From NCBI RefSeq assembly GCF_041200025.1, contig NZ_CP165628.1, forward strand, positions 2,852,001 through 2,916,000: a stretch of DNA of 64,000 bases, in the 5' to 3' direction. Below the pieces are notes generated by a model. It made no database searches, was not told the DNA's origin, and saw only the letters and a program-made list of their open reading frames with translations. The translations under genes and the position numbers were made by a program. This DNA is from Rouxiella sp. WC2420. Lineage in GTDB: Bacteria; Pseudomonadota; Gammaproteobacteria; Enterobacterales; Enterobacteriaceae. How positions within the stretch are numbered: the stretch's first letter is position 1; the number at the start of each line of letters is the position of its first letter. Of this stretch, positions 39,212 to 49,121 are shown one piece after another.

Positions 39212-39583
39212 AAATCGATCTAAAAAGGTAAGTGATAATAAATTTCCTACTGATTATTTATATGTATTAATAAGTCATCATGCGGATTAACTCTCTTTTT
39301 TATCTCTTACTTAAAGTATGAGCAGGATGAATAAAACCCTTGTTAAGAACTAGTGTTTATTTAACGAACGCTTACAAAGAGTTTACATGCGGAACAATAA
39401 CTAAATGGTATGATAACCAACGCTATCATTAGCATATGTGTGTAAATTTTTGGAAATTCTTTCCGCCCACCTTTTTGGTGGGTTTTTTTATCTCTTTTTT
39501 TAACTCTTTTTTTTAAGATAAAGTTGATAGATAAAAACGTTGAATATTGGATACTTTCAATATGAATTTATTGGAGGTAGATC
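39212..39583. other. Intergenic region with an intrinsic terminator at 39466-39489
   Basis: 372 bases without an open frame. A CCCACC-TTTTT-GGTGGG hairpin with a run of seven T ends something well downstream (255 bp) of the HxlR gene, so an unrecognised small RNA of up to about 200 nt could lie here. GGAGG at 39573-39577 is the ribosome site of the next gene. Confidence 0.55.
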
Positions 39584-39724
39584 ATGAAAAATGCATTAAA
39601 AGCGGTTAGCGTTCTGCTGGTTATTGCTTCACTGAGTGGTTGTTTCTGGCCAGGTTATTATCACGATGGTCATCGCGGCGGTGGCTATCACGGCGGCGGT
39701 GGTGGCGGCTACTATCATCACTAA
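39584..39724 (+). CDS. 46-residue Gly/His/Tyr-rich lipoprotein
   Basis: Short gene with an excellent ribosome site (GGAGG, 6 bp before ATG). The product has a lipoprotein signal peptide with lipobox LSGC (Cys20), so the mature form is 27 residues long, lipid-anchored and very rich in Gly, His and Tyr (HRGGGYHGGGGGGYYHH at the C-terminus). The +2 residue after Cys is Phe, so outer membrane sorting is expected. His-rich tails often bind metal ions, but the function is unknown. Confidence 0.75.
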   Translation: MKNALKAVSVLLVIASLSGCFWPGYYHDGHRGGGYHGGGGGGYYHH

Positions 39725-39819
39725 AACGACTTAGCATCACTTAAACAGCCTAGCTCTGAAAACATACCATGCTAAAACCCGCCTTTGTGAACTGACCGCA
39801 AAAAGTTGGAAGGTTTATG

Positions 39820-40317
39820 TCAGGCGTCTAATTGGGCCTGGGTTCGGTACTCTACCGGACTCAGGCCTTTTAGCTTTTGTTTTATTCTTTCATGGTTGTA
39901 ATAGTCGATATATTTCTCAATACCTGCTCGTAACTCGCTGATATTTCGATATTCATCCAGACGCAGGCACTCCGCTTTCAGCGTGCCGAAGAAGCTCTCT
40001 ATCACCGCATTGTCATAGCAGTTTCCCTTTCGTGACATGCTCTGTTTCAGCCCTGCTTCCCTGAGACGTTTCTGATAGTGCCCCAGCTGATACTGCCAGC
40101 CCTGATCTGAGTGCAGCAGCGGATATTCGCCCTCGCTCAGAACCGACAAAGCCTTAGTCAACATATCGTCAACCATCGACAGCCGCGGGCGAGATTCCAT
40201 TTGATACGCGACTATCTCACCGTTATACAGGTCGAGAACCGGGGATAAATACAGCTTTTCCCTGCCTATCTTAAATTCCGTCACGTCCGTTACCCACTTC
40301 TGGTTGGGTTTGTCCAC
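39820..40317 (-). pseudogene. IS150-group orfB transposase, N-terminally deleted
   Basis: C-terminal rve integrase domain of the transposase. It keeps WVTDVTEF with the first catalytic Asp, LLHSDQGWQY with the second, and ESFFGTLKAE with the Glu of the DDE triad. About 110 residues that normally come before, with the HTH_21 region, are missing, and the join is close to the frameshift site at the end of orfA. In the -1 frame, orfA can still be read into this domain through a run of seven A (40360-40366). Confidence 0.85.
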
Positions 40318-40331
40318 GCTGAACTGGCGGT

Positions 40332-40847
40332 TCAGAACATTGCCGGCGGCTTTGCCGCGTTTTTTTCCCTGAGCAAGGCCTGCAGCTTTTTTAGATAGGC
40401 CACCTCAACGCGTAACTGTTCAAGCTCCTCACGTTCGTCCGAGTTAAGGTCCGTTTGCGAAGGGGCGGCTGGCTTATTTTCAGGGTTTTCCGGCATTATT
40501 TTTTTCCTGCGGCGGTTGTCTGTCAGGGCTTCAAGACCGCCTTCATCATACAGTCGTTCCCACTGGCAAACCGAGGAAAAAGCAGGGATAGGGAACTTTG
40601 CACAGACTTCGCGAACGGACAGGCGGTGTTCACGCATATGCAAAATAACGGACTCTTTAAAGGCCGGAGAATAGGAGAAATGGCGGGTGGTCAGCCCGGC
40701 TTCACCATGAAGTTCCCAGGCGGCAGACCATTTACGAACGGTACTGTGATCGATACCAAAGCGTTTTGCCGTGGCCTTTTGCCCCTCCAGCCCGGAGAGA
40801 TAGTGCCGCACGACCTGAAGCTTAAAGCTGAGAGAATACTTGCTCAT
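40332..40847 (-). CDS. IS150-group orfA (InsJ-like helix-turn-helix protein)
   Basis: Near full-length (171 aa, against 173 in IS150). Two helix-turn-helix segments are seen, beginning KATAKRFGIDHSTVRKW and LSVREVCAKFPIPAFSSVCQW, followed by a leucine-zipper-like end (ELEQLRVEVAYLKKLQALL). The final residues PPAMF come from the deletion junction. It can bind the ends but has no catalytic domain alone. Confidence 0.88.
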   Translation of the reverse strand: MSKYSLSFKLQVVRHYLSGLEGQKATAKRFGIDHSTVRKWSAAWELHGEAGLTTRHFSYSPAFKESVILHMREHRLSVREVCAKFPIPAFSSVCQWERLYDEGGLEALTDNRRRKKIMPENPENKPAAPSQTDLNSDEREELEQLRVEVAYLKKLQALLREKNAAKPPAMF

Positions 40848-41070
40848 AAAAATTGCACCTTACTTAGTCGGGTATCCAACTTTTGGGGTGCAGTTCATTT
40901 GGTGGGTTTTTTTATAGGATTTGCGCAATGAGTGTGATGCTTCGCTATCATAAAAGACATTGTTTCTGGCATATTAAGCTTTCCGTAAAAGGACTCGCTT
41001 AGTAAACTTCAGAGGATATGTCACCTCGATGGTTTAGGATTGCAGTTAACCATTTGATCCAAGGGTATTT

Positions 41071-41421
41071 ATGAGAAACGTCATCATTCATATGCTCAAC
41101 AAAATATCTACAATGGATGCAGAATATAAACAGCTTACTGCACAGGTTGAAGCACAATCCCTGCTGATAAGCGCGCTGATGCTGACGATTGGCAAAGAGG
41201 GAGGCCCTTCCGAGATGATAGGCAGCGTAAGTAAAGCCATCAACTCGGTGCTCGCCTCCTCGGATGATTTGATTAAATCAGATGCTGAACTGTTATTATC
41301 CAAATTCCAGGAACTACTTGAAATGACTTCATTGATTGAAAAAGCCGATGAAACTATCAGCCAGCAATCAATTGATAATTTCGCCTCTTTAAAAGAGGAA
41401 GAACCTAAAAGTCCGCTGTAA
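41071..41421 (+). CDS. IraP-like anti-adaptor protein
   Basis: Predicted cytoplasmic alpha-helical protein of 116 aa. The first 55 residues resemble E. coli IraP: MRNVI...LNKIS...EYKQLTAQVEAQ compared with MKNLI...LFKLA...ESKELCAQVEAL from memory. IraP binds RssB and so protects the stress sigma factor RpoS from ClpXP during phosphate starvation. The C-terminal 55 residues are longer than in the E. coli protein and have no clear match. The assignment rests on recalled sequence and needs a proper alignment. It lies between two mobile elements and points away from the tail cluster. Confidence 0.6.
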   Translation: MRNVIIHMLNKISTMDAEYKQLTAQVEAQSLLISALMLTIGKEGGPSEMIGSVSKAINSVLASSDDLIKSDAELLLSKFQELLEMTSLIEKADETISQQSIDNFASLKEEEPKSPL

Positions 41422-41431
41422 CAATGGCAAA

Positions 41432-41454
41432 CCAGGGGGCGAAATGCCCCTTGG
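41432..41454 (+). terminator. Hairpin after the iraP-like gene
   Basis: CCAGGGGGC-GAAAT-GCCCCTTGG forms a 9-bp stem with one G-T pair. It lies 11 bp after the stop codon. No T run follows, so efficiency is uncertain. Confidence 0.45.
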
Positions 41455-41553
41455 TGACAGCAATATTCTCTGTATCGCATCGGCTGGTTTAGATATTGGT
41501 TTTCAACAGGGCGGATTATTTAACGCGTTGGAATTCAAACAGTAATGTAATAT

Positions 41554-42284
41554 CTACGAGAATTCCTCAATGATAACAATGCCTGATTTACCGGCACTGC
41601 CTGTTTGCGCTGTACCAGAACTGGAATATGTACCTCCGCCGCCTGATCCGTAAGCTTGCCCGACAGAGCCAGAACTAGAACCCGCGCGACCGCCCCCGCC
41701 CCAGAATGATGTGCCGCCGTTTCCTGCAAAGACAAAAGTACCCGACTGACCATCACTGCCATAGCCACCGCTGATATTAATGTCCCCGCCTGAAGATGCC
41801 CCTCCCACTCCTCCGGCCGATGACGCTGTAACACCTCCGCCGCCACCGCCACCTCCGTAGCCAATCACCTCCCCATTGAACGAAGACGGGTTACCGCTGC
41901 CGCCACTGACACTTGCCCCTGTAACCGAAGTGCCACCAGCACCAATGATGACTGGATAGCTAGAACTTTGGGTTATCGCCATGGTCTTGATTGCCGTGCC
42001 TCCGGCACCGCCTCCAGCACCAGAAATAGTTTGTGCAGTCGTCGTTCCCTGACAACCACTGCCCGCACCACCGCCGCCAGTAACGGTTACGCGGATCATT
42101 TTGGTGCCGGCAGTTGGCGTGTAGGTGCCACTGGCAGTAAACACTTTTGGCGCCCCCAGCAGCCAGCCTTTGAAGGTTCCACTGCCAATACCGAGGTTGG
42201 CTAATTGAGCACCACTTCCGGTCGTACTCATCAGAGACCAGGCAGAGAGTGTCGCATTCCATTTAAGCACCACGCTGCCACCGG
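41554..42284 (-). pseudogene. Tail fibre gene 1, 3' part (glycine-rich receptor-binding end), cut by IS911-like element
   Basis: C-terminal part of a tail fibre protein. After the KWNATLSAWSLM segment the sequence becomes very rich in Gly and Ser, with several runs of four to six Gly (for example GGGGGGGG-like stretches near GYGGGGGGGGV) and ends SGIVIIEEFS. Such polyglycine stretches are seen in the receptor-binding adhesins of phages like S16. It continues directly from 43534-44413 once the insertion and one CGG copy are removed. It is homologous to the intact fibre gene at 44518. Confidence 0.85.
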
Positions 42285-42292
42285 TGTAGTGG

Positions 42293-43461
<1,169 letters not shown>

Positions 43462-43533
43462 TGGAGCACCTGTGTTGTTCTGAGGTGAGCATATCACCTC
43501 TGTTCAGGTGGCCAAATTCAGTAAACCACTTCA

Positions 43534-44413
43534 CGGAGACTATTTCCCCACCCTTTAATGCGCCGCCGCCTACGCTGAAAATAGGGCTTACCGTCAGGCC
43601 GTTTTGAGAAAATGTAGAAGCTCCGGTATTGCTAAAGGCCGCCTTGAAACTCAGCTCCATCCCATCGGTGAGTGCTGCTATCGCCGGGCTGTAATTCACC
43701 CTATAGGCGTTGGCAGAGCCAGTATCACTACCGTGGGTCAGTAATTTTTTCTGAATGCCATCAACCAGACCCGAGGCGGGAATAAACGGCGCGCTGACTG
43801 CCTGTGAGATATTGGCTGTGGTAATTGTGGTCGCCCCCGCAGGAACGGTAATTACCCAGGCAGCAGTGTATCCATTATCAGTAGCGGGTGTGATTTGTGT
43901 CCCGGTAACGGCTGCAACACCGGCCTTAAGTGCGATTGAACACTCTCCAGAGCGAACGGTATCCTGCGTTGCACCATTTCCCTCCGGTCCGCTGTAAGCC
44001 ACCGAGGGATTCCCAGAGTTGTAATACGGTAAAACCTCAGAATCGGTGTCGATGTCAGTATAAGTGACCTGGACAAGGTAGTTTCTTGACTGGCCCGTGG
44101 TTGCTGGTGCAGATAAAGTAAATGAGGTAGCAGAAAGAATCAGCCCCTGCTTAAGAATTGAATTAACGGTATCGGCATCCAGCGAGGAATAGGCCGTACC
44201 ATCAATGTTTTCCAAACTATAAATTTCACCTTCGGCGATATTGACAGTCATCGAGGCGGGCGACGATGGCGTACATTCCAGTCCTCGAAGATAGGTTGAT
44301 GAACCCATTAGTGACGCTGATAATTTAGCGAGACCAATCATGGTATTTTTATTGGTGTACAGCAGGTCTTTATCAAGCGGAATGGCACCCGGATAAACTA
44401 TTTGGCGATCCAT
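43534..44413 (-). pseudogene. Tail fibre gene 1, 5' part, cut by IS911-like element
   Basis: N-terminal 290 or so residues of the fibre, starting MDRQIVYPGAIPLDKDLL with a GGAG ribosome site. It is very like fibre 2 in the same region (IPLxxDLLxTNKxxxIGLAKLSxSxMG). The insertion falls after GGEIVS, and the sequence now runs out in the element's end with [13 protein letters not shown]. Joining to 42284 gives GGEIVSGGSVVLKWNA, colinear with GGEIVSGGYATVKWNA of fibre 2. Translation now gives a fibre without its receptor-binding end. Confidence 0.88.
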
Positions 44414-44425
44414 TTATGTCTCCAA

Positions 44426-44450
44426 AATAAAAAACCCGCCGCAGCGGATT
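44426..44450 (-). terminator. Weak terminator between fibre genes 2 and 1
   Basis: On the minus strand CCGC-TGCG-GCGG is followed by GTTTTTTATTTT. The stem is short (4-5 bp) but the T run is good. It lies just before the fibre 1 start. Confidence 0.5.
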
Positions 44451-44517
44451 TATGATTTTTAAATTTATTCAAAAAGTTGGCACAGACTTTCTTGTCGCTG
44501 TTTGTTGGCGTGTGTAA

Positions 44518-46128
44518 TTATGCGTATTCCTCAATAACCACGATGCCCGTCTTACCCGCACCGCCGGTAAAAGCAGTTCCGGTTAGTGAAGCATCATACG
44601 CACCACCACCGCCAGAGCCGAAAGCCACTCCAGCCAAACCCACCACGCCATCTGAACTGCGACCTCCACCGCCCCAATAGGAGCTGCCGCCGTTTGCTGT
44701 TAGCAAAAAAGCACCGTTCTGCCCGTCGTTACCATATCCACCATCAATATTTATAACTCCGCCAGCAGCAATTCCGCCTGAACCCCCCGCCGCACGGGTA
44801 ACGGAGACAAGTTTTGCCCCTTCGCCCCCCAGTGCAGAATATAGTCCAGCAAAAGAGCTGGTACCGCCGGTAGCCGCAGATGCGTTGCTTGCGCCCGCGC
44901 CGCCCTTCCCGACCGTAATGGCGTAATGGCTAACTCCGGTTAGTGTAAAATAAGCGACGACTGTGGCCCCGGCACCACCGCCGCCGCCGGAGAAGGATTG
45001 CGAAGTAGTCGTGGCATTTGCGCCGCCACCCCCGCCGCCACCGCCTGTCAAGGTGATTTTCACAAATCGGGTCCCCGAGGTCGGCGTATAGGTACCACTG
45101 GTCGTATACACTTTAGGTATACCCAACAATCCCCCCTGCAAAGATAACGAGCTCAGCCCCAGATTGGCTAATGAAGCCCCAATTCCCGTTGAATTAATCA
45201 ACATCCACACGTCAATCGCGGCATTCCATTTAACCGTAGCGTAGCCGCCGGAAACGATTTCACCACCAGCCAGAATTAAACCCGCGATATTCACCAGTGG
45301 CGAAGCTGATAAAGAATTAACGGCCAAAGTGGTTCCGGCAGTATTGCTGCTATTTGCCAGGAAGGTCAGCTCCATGCCATCCGTCAAAGCAGTAATTGCG
45401 GGTGAAAAGTTTACGGAATAGGCATTGGTCGCGCCGGTATCAACACCGTGTGTCATCACCTTTGACTGTGCAGCATCAACTATCCCCTTGGCCGGGAGAA
45501 AAGTTGCGTCAGGAGAAACGCTAATGTTAGCAGCAGTAATAGCCGTTTCACCTTGGGCCACAGCAATGATCCAGGCTGCGTTATATCCTTCATCTGGCAA
45601 CGGCGTAGCTTGAGTGCCGGTTAATGCCGCAACGCCTTGTTTTAATGAAACGCTACATACGCCGGACCTGACGGTATTTTGCGCAGCGCTTGATCCAGCA
45701 GGCCCACTATAAGCAACGGTTGGATTCGCGGTATTATAATAGGGCAAAACGGCAGCGCCGGAATCAATATCACTGTAAGTTACTTGAACAAGATAATTAA
45801 TTGACTGGCCCGCAGTCTCCGGGGCCGATAGGCTAAATGACGTTGATGAAAGAATAATGCCTTGTTTAAGAATTGAATTGGTTGTGTCTGCATTAATTGA
45901 TGAATACGCGGTTCCATCTATATTTTGCAGACTATATATTTCGCCTTTAGCAATATCAATGGTCATTGCGGCAGAATCGGATGGCGTACACTCCAACCCT
46001 CTAAAATAGGTCGAGGCGCCCATTATTGATGAAGACAGTTTGGCCAAACCTATTAAGGCATATTTATTGGTATTTAATAGATCTGTTTCAAGCGGAATTG
46101 CGCCTGGATAGACGATTTGGCGATCCAT
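44518..46128 (-). CDS. Tail fibre protein 2 with glycine-rich receptor-binding end
   Basis: Intact fibre of 536 aa. The N-terminal domain (MDRQIVYPGAIPLETDLLNTN) should attach to the baseplate. A repeated beta-rich middle part and a C-terminal 160-residue region full of Gly runs follow (GGGGGGGGANATT, GGGGGAG, GSGGGGAYDAS). It ends KTGIVVIEEYA. ATG 46128 was chosen over a frame extension of 21 residues because it matches fibre 1. The glycine-rich part resembles polyglycine II adhesins of T-even-type phages and probably binds the target cell surface. It is the only complete one of the pair. Confidence 0.82.
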   Translation of the reverse strand: MDRQIVYPGAIPLETDLLNTNKYALIGLAKLSSSIMGASTYFRGLECTPSDSAAMTIDIAKGEIYSLQNIDGTAYSSINADTTNSILKQGIILSSTSFSLSAPETAGQSINYLVQVTYSDIDSGAAVLPYYNTANPTVAYSGPAGSSAAQNTVRSGVCSVSLKQGVAALTGTQATPLPDEGYNAAWIIAVAQGETAITAANISVSPDATFLPAKGIVDAAQSKVMTHGVDTGATNAYSVNFSPAITALTDGMELTFLANSSNTAGTTLAVNSLSASPLVNIAGLILAGGEIVSGGYATVKWNAAIDVWMLINSTGIGASLANLGLSSLSLQGGLLGIPKVYTTSGTYTPTSGTRFVKITLTGGGGGGGGANATTTSQSFSGGGGGAGATVVAYFTLTGVSHYAITVGKGGAGASNASAATGGTSSFAGLYSALGGEGAKLVSVTRAAGGSGGIAAGGVINIDGGYGNDGQNGAFLLTANGGSSYWGGGGRSSDGVVGLAGVAFGSGGGGAYDASLTGTAFTGGAGKTGIVVIEEYA

Positions 46129-46208
46129 TTTAACTCCATGAGGATTTAAGTTATATCTCGACTGCAGAAATAATAAGTAATGCGGAAACAAATTAATAAT
46201 ACTGTCAA

Positions 46209-46679
46209 TTAGTTTGAAGTACTTTCTGTAGTCCCCGAGGTATCACTGGCAGTCGATGCCGAATCACTGGCGACAGCATCTGTTGATGTCGTTGAAGATG
46301 CTGCAGTCGTAGAAGTGGCACCTGAAGCGCTAGTCGAGGCTGCAAGAGAAGCCTGTGCAGCGGCTAGAATTGCAGCTCGGTCTGTAGACACAGTAGTAAC
46401 AGATGCTTTATTTGCAGTAGTGACTCGAGTAAAATCTGGGAATAAACCCGCAGCATAGCTTGAGGTTTCCACCACGTCTAACGGAACCTGACTCATAGAG
46501 TAAGGAATATATCCAGGATAGGTGATAATCGGTAATGCACCGGCAATATAAGCATCCGCGCTAGCATACAGAGAAAACATTGCCAGTGCTTGAGTCCCCT
46601 CTAGGGTAATGGAGCTAACAACCACGTAGGCAGCAGCTAAATTTTGAGAGTTAATTGAAATAGAACCAGTTAAAGCCAT
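46209..46679 (-). CDS. Phage-structural-type protein with Ala/Ser/Thr-rich tail, unknown
   Basis: 156 aa, not recognised. The first 95 residues look like a folded beta-rich domain (GSISINSQNLAAAYVVVSSITLEGTQAL). The last 55 residues consist nearly only of Ala, Ser, Thr, Asp and Gly (SGATSTTAASSTTSTDAVAS...) and are probably disordered. It lies in the fibre part of the tail operon between fibre 2 and a second unknown, so a role as fibre accessory, linker or attachment protein is possible. Confidence 0.6.
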   Translation of the reverse strand: MALTGSISINSQNLAAAYVVVSSITLEGTQALAMFSLYASADAYIAGALPIITYPGYIPYSMSQVPLDVVETSSYAAGLFPDFTRVTTANKASVTTVSTDRAAILAAAQASLAASTSASGATSTTAASSTTSTDAVASDSASTASDTSGTTESTSN

Positions 46680-46693
46680 GATGATTTTCCTTA

Positions 46694-47149
46694 TTAAGAT
46701 GAGGCAGAATTTAATAATTTATAGTTGATCATATATTGAAGCAGAATAGTGTAATTTTCACGATGGAGATTAATTTGGCTCACAATATAATTTAAATTAT
46801 CTGCAATAAGCAGTTGGTTTTTATAAATCTCCTGCACTACGTCTGTTTCATCTGTGGTATCGAGTGTTCTATTGATATCTGTAATAGATATATCTGCCAG
46901 TATGCCTGGCCCCACCTTTTGAATAGCATTGGTATCTTGGGTAATACGCCCACCAATATTGAGCATATCCCAGATAGGAGCATAATTCTCGCCATCAATC
47001 TCAACCCCCATAGCATTCAACAAAGGCAAATTGACAAAAACCGGGTTGGTATAGACAGCCAGCAAAGAGGTTCCTGCGGTCGCAGTACCTCCTGCATTTG
47101 CACTAATTCTAGACGACGTTGCAACGACGGGAACGACTGTATCTGACAT
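46694..47149 (-). CDS. Tail-cluster protein of unknown function
   Basis: 151 aa, not recognised. The C-terminal 70 residues look alpha-helical (EIYKNQLLIADNLNYIVSQINLHRENYTILLQYM), and the N-terminal 45 residues are Ala/Gly/Thr-rich. It starts 1 bp after the tailspike-like gene ends and therefore is in the same operon. A trimeric coiled-coil connector role is possible but unproven. Confidence 0.6.
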   Translation of the reverse strand: MSDTVVPVVATSSRISANAGGTATAGTSLLAVYTNPVFVNLPLLNAMGVEIDGENYAPIWDMLNIGGRITQDTNAIQKVGPGILADISITDINRTLDTTDETDVVQEIYKNQLLIADNLNYIVSQINLHRENYTILLQYMINYKLLNSASS

Positions 47150-47150
47150 T

Positions 47151-49064
47151 TTAAATTCTCCTCATATTCACTGCAAAAATAATGACATCTTGCGAATCCT
47201 GACGTATTTCCAAGTTCACACCTGTAATCGCTGTACCATCATCGCTAACCTGCTGCATATATCGCCACTCATAGGCATATCCGAACTGCTGCTGGTTGCA
47301 CACCGTGGCATTGCCTATACCCCAGGCAAAAACATCATGAGAACCACCACAACCGGAATAATTGGAATTAATCTCGACATGCCACGCAGAGCCTTCAAGC
47401 CCGTACTTATCAGTGGATGAATCGGTAAGCGGCAGAATATGAGTAAAATCATCTATGCCGGTAGCTCTGGGAACGGCAATATAAGTACTTATCCCTATCG
47501 TGGTGTGGTCTTTTTGGTAAAGCCTTTTCTCGAAGTTGATGAACTCAGAAGTAATGTTTGCAAAAGGAGCATCTGAAAGAGTTTTATTGTAAAAGCTCAA
47601 CGTGCTTCCAGAATTTGCAAACGCCATACCATCTATAGTTTGGGTAACTCCATCGAATGAGTTTTGATAAAGGAGTACTGAACTGTGCAGCAAACCGCCA
47701 TAAACCCCCGACAAATAACCAGCAACGACCTGAATTTTGCCAAAAGCGGTGTACTGGAAGTCATGAATAATGTCGATAAAGTTGTTTGAAGAAGCGTTGT
47801 CCCCTGGCACCATCACGGTGTCGAACTTAATCGCCAGATCGCTGGAATCCACGGTGGTGATCGTAGTTCCTGCCGTCCAAGGGAATACCCCCGTACCTCC
47901 GCCATAAGTGGAGATAGCGCTATCAGCGGCGACGATGACATAGTCAGAGCCTTGATAGGTGTAGTGGGCAATAAATGACAGTTCAGTCGTGCCATCGGTG
48001 AGTTTTGCACCAGCGGTTCCTGCTAGCTCTGCGACGTTAGTTCCATCCGAAAGATGCATGATACTAAGCCAGCCGCCATTGAAATCAAAATCGCCATTCA
48101 CCTGAGCATATTGGCCCCCGTTATCAAACCAGATACCGCCATAGTGGTTAGCAGCAATAAACTTAACGAAGAACTTCCAACCCTCGACTATCGGTGAGCC
48201 AGTACCGGTACCGCTTTTTATCAATACGCCAAGATAATTCTGCGTCCAGAAATCCCCAGTGATCCACATTGAAGCATTAGGCGTTAGCTGATCCCCCGTG
48301 CGAATAACCGCATAACAGTAAATTGCACTGCCGATATGAATATGGGATAGAGCAAAGCCGTTACCGTTAGGCTTAATTCCGTCAGCAACATATTCGACCG
48401 CCTGGGTCGTGGCATCCGTTAACCCGCCTCTTAGAGTGCCAATAGTGATATTGATTCCTGTGACGTTAGCGCCACCATCGCCAATCAGGATCATTGGCGT
48501 AGGTGAATCCCAGAAGCTATCGCACTTTGGAAAGGCGGTATTCACACTCAATGAGTTGAGATACAGATTTAATCCCTGAGAAGCAAAACCGGCAATTTTT
48601 AGCGTGTTGGAGATGGTGTAGTCACCAGCGCCATAAACATCACTGCCGTCGATCAGTGACTGATTGATCGCGGCCTGAATGGCAATAGTCCAGTCACCGG
48701 CCTCCGAGTTTTCATCAGCGAAATCTTCGATATCGATTCTACGATTAAGTTTTTTACCCACAGTATTGGCGGGATAACTCTGACTTAGCGCATAACCCGA
48801 CAAACCCGCACCGGCAGTTGCGGCCAGATTGGCTCGCAATACGTCTTCTGCCGCCAGCGCCTCGGCTGCCGCCTGCTGAGCAAGCGCAACCGCATTCTGC
48901 GCCGAAGTACTGTTTGAGGCCGCTGTGTCTGCCGATTGTGCAGCGCTTAAACTGTAGCCATTGATCTCGTCAATCTTGGCTGCAACCGCGCTGTCGAGAT
49001 CGGCTTTGTTGGCCAAATCGTTTAATTCAGCCGCGGTCAAAAGTTGACCATCAGTAAATGCCAT
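47151..49064 (-). CDS. Tailspike-like protein with predicted right-handed beta-helix
   Basis: 637 aa. The N-terminus is alpha-helical and Ala-rich (residues 1-85, many AA-S and AAA repeats), typical for virion-binding connectors. The segment from about residue 108 (IDIEDFADENSEAGDWTIAIQAAINQSLIDGSDVYGAGDYTIS, read in pieces) is the usual start of pectate-lyase-like tailspikes. Beta-rich repeats follow. It may bind or cleave surface polysaccharide. Active-site residues cannot be named. It would be a third receptor-binding protein beside the two fibres. Confidence 0.72.
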   Translation of the reverse strand: MAFTDGQLLTAAELNDLANKADLDSAVAAKIDEINGYSLSAAQSADTAASNSTSAQNAVALAQQAAAEALAAEDVLRANLAATAGAGLSGYALSQSYPANTVGKKLNRRIDIEDFADENSEAGDWTIAIQAAINQSLIDGSDVYGAGDYTISNTLKIAGFASQGLNLYLNSLSVNTAFPKCDSFWDSPTPMILIGDGGANVTGINITIGTLRGGLTDATTQAVEYVADGIKPNGNGFALSHIHIGSAIYCYAVIRTGDQLTPNASMWITGDFWTQNYLGVLIKSGTGTGSPIVEGWKFFVKFIAANHYGGIWFDNGGQYAQVNGDFDFNGGWLSIMHLSDGTNVAELAGTAGAKLTDGTTELSFIAHYTYQGSDYVIVAADSAISTYGGGTGVFPWTAGTTITTVDSSDLAIKFDTVMVPGDNASSNNFIDIIHDFQYTAFGKIQVVAGYLSGVYGGLLHSSVLLYQNSFDGVTQTIDGMAFANSGSTLSFYNKTLSDAPFANITSEFINFEKRLYQKDHTTIGISTYIAVPRATGIDDFTHILPLTDSSTDKYGLEGSAWHVEINSNYSGCGGSHDVFAWGIGNATVCNQQQFGYAYEWRYMQQVSDDGTAITGVNLEIRQDSQDVIIFAVNMRRI

Positions 49065-49121
49065 TATGATTCTCCAGTGGAGGGAAATATGTGTTGGATA
49101 ATTGTTTTGCGATGCACGCCA

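Larger units (their letters stand above)
39788..40897 (-). mobile_element. IS3-family IS150-group element, internally deleted
   Basis: Ends are imperfect 23-bp inverted repeats: TGAACTGACCGCAAAAAGT... on the left and TGAACTGCACCCCAAAAGT... read inward from the right. The flanks carry a 4-bp target duplication TTTG (39784-39787 and 40898-40901). The element is 1110 bp, about 330 bp shorter than IS150. The loss falls in orfB, which lacks its N-terminal helix-turn-helix part. It is therefore not expected to move by itself. Confidence 0.9.
39775..40913 (+). terminator. Lipoprotein terminator split by the insertion element
   Basis: The left arm AAACCCGCC is at 39775-39783 and the right arm GGTGGGTTT with seven T is at 40901-40913. 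Removing the insertion and one TTTG copy rebuilds AAACCCGCC-TTT-GGTGGGTTTTTTT, a typical intrinsic terminator. In the present form the two arms are 1.1 kb apart, so it probably no longer works. Confidence 0.8.

Noticed and set aside
41422..41553. Prophage attachment site at the left end of the tail cluster
   Set aside because: No tRNA gene or duplicated core sequence is visible, and the right border is outside the window, so no att site can be named.
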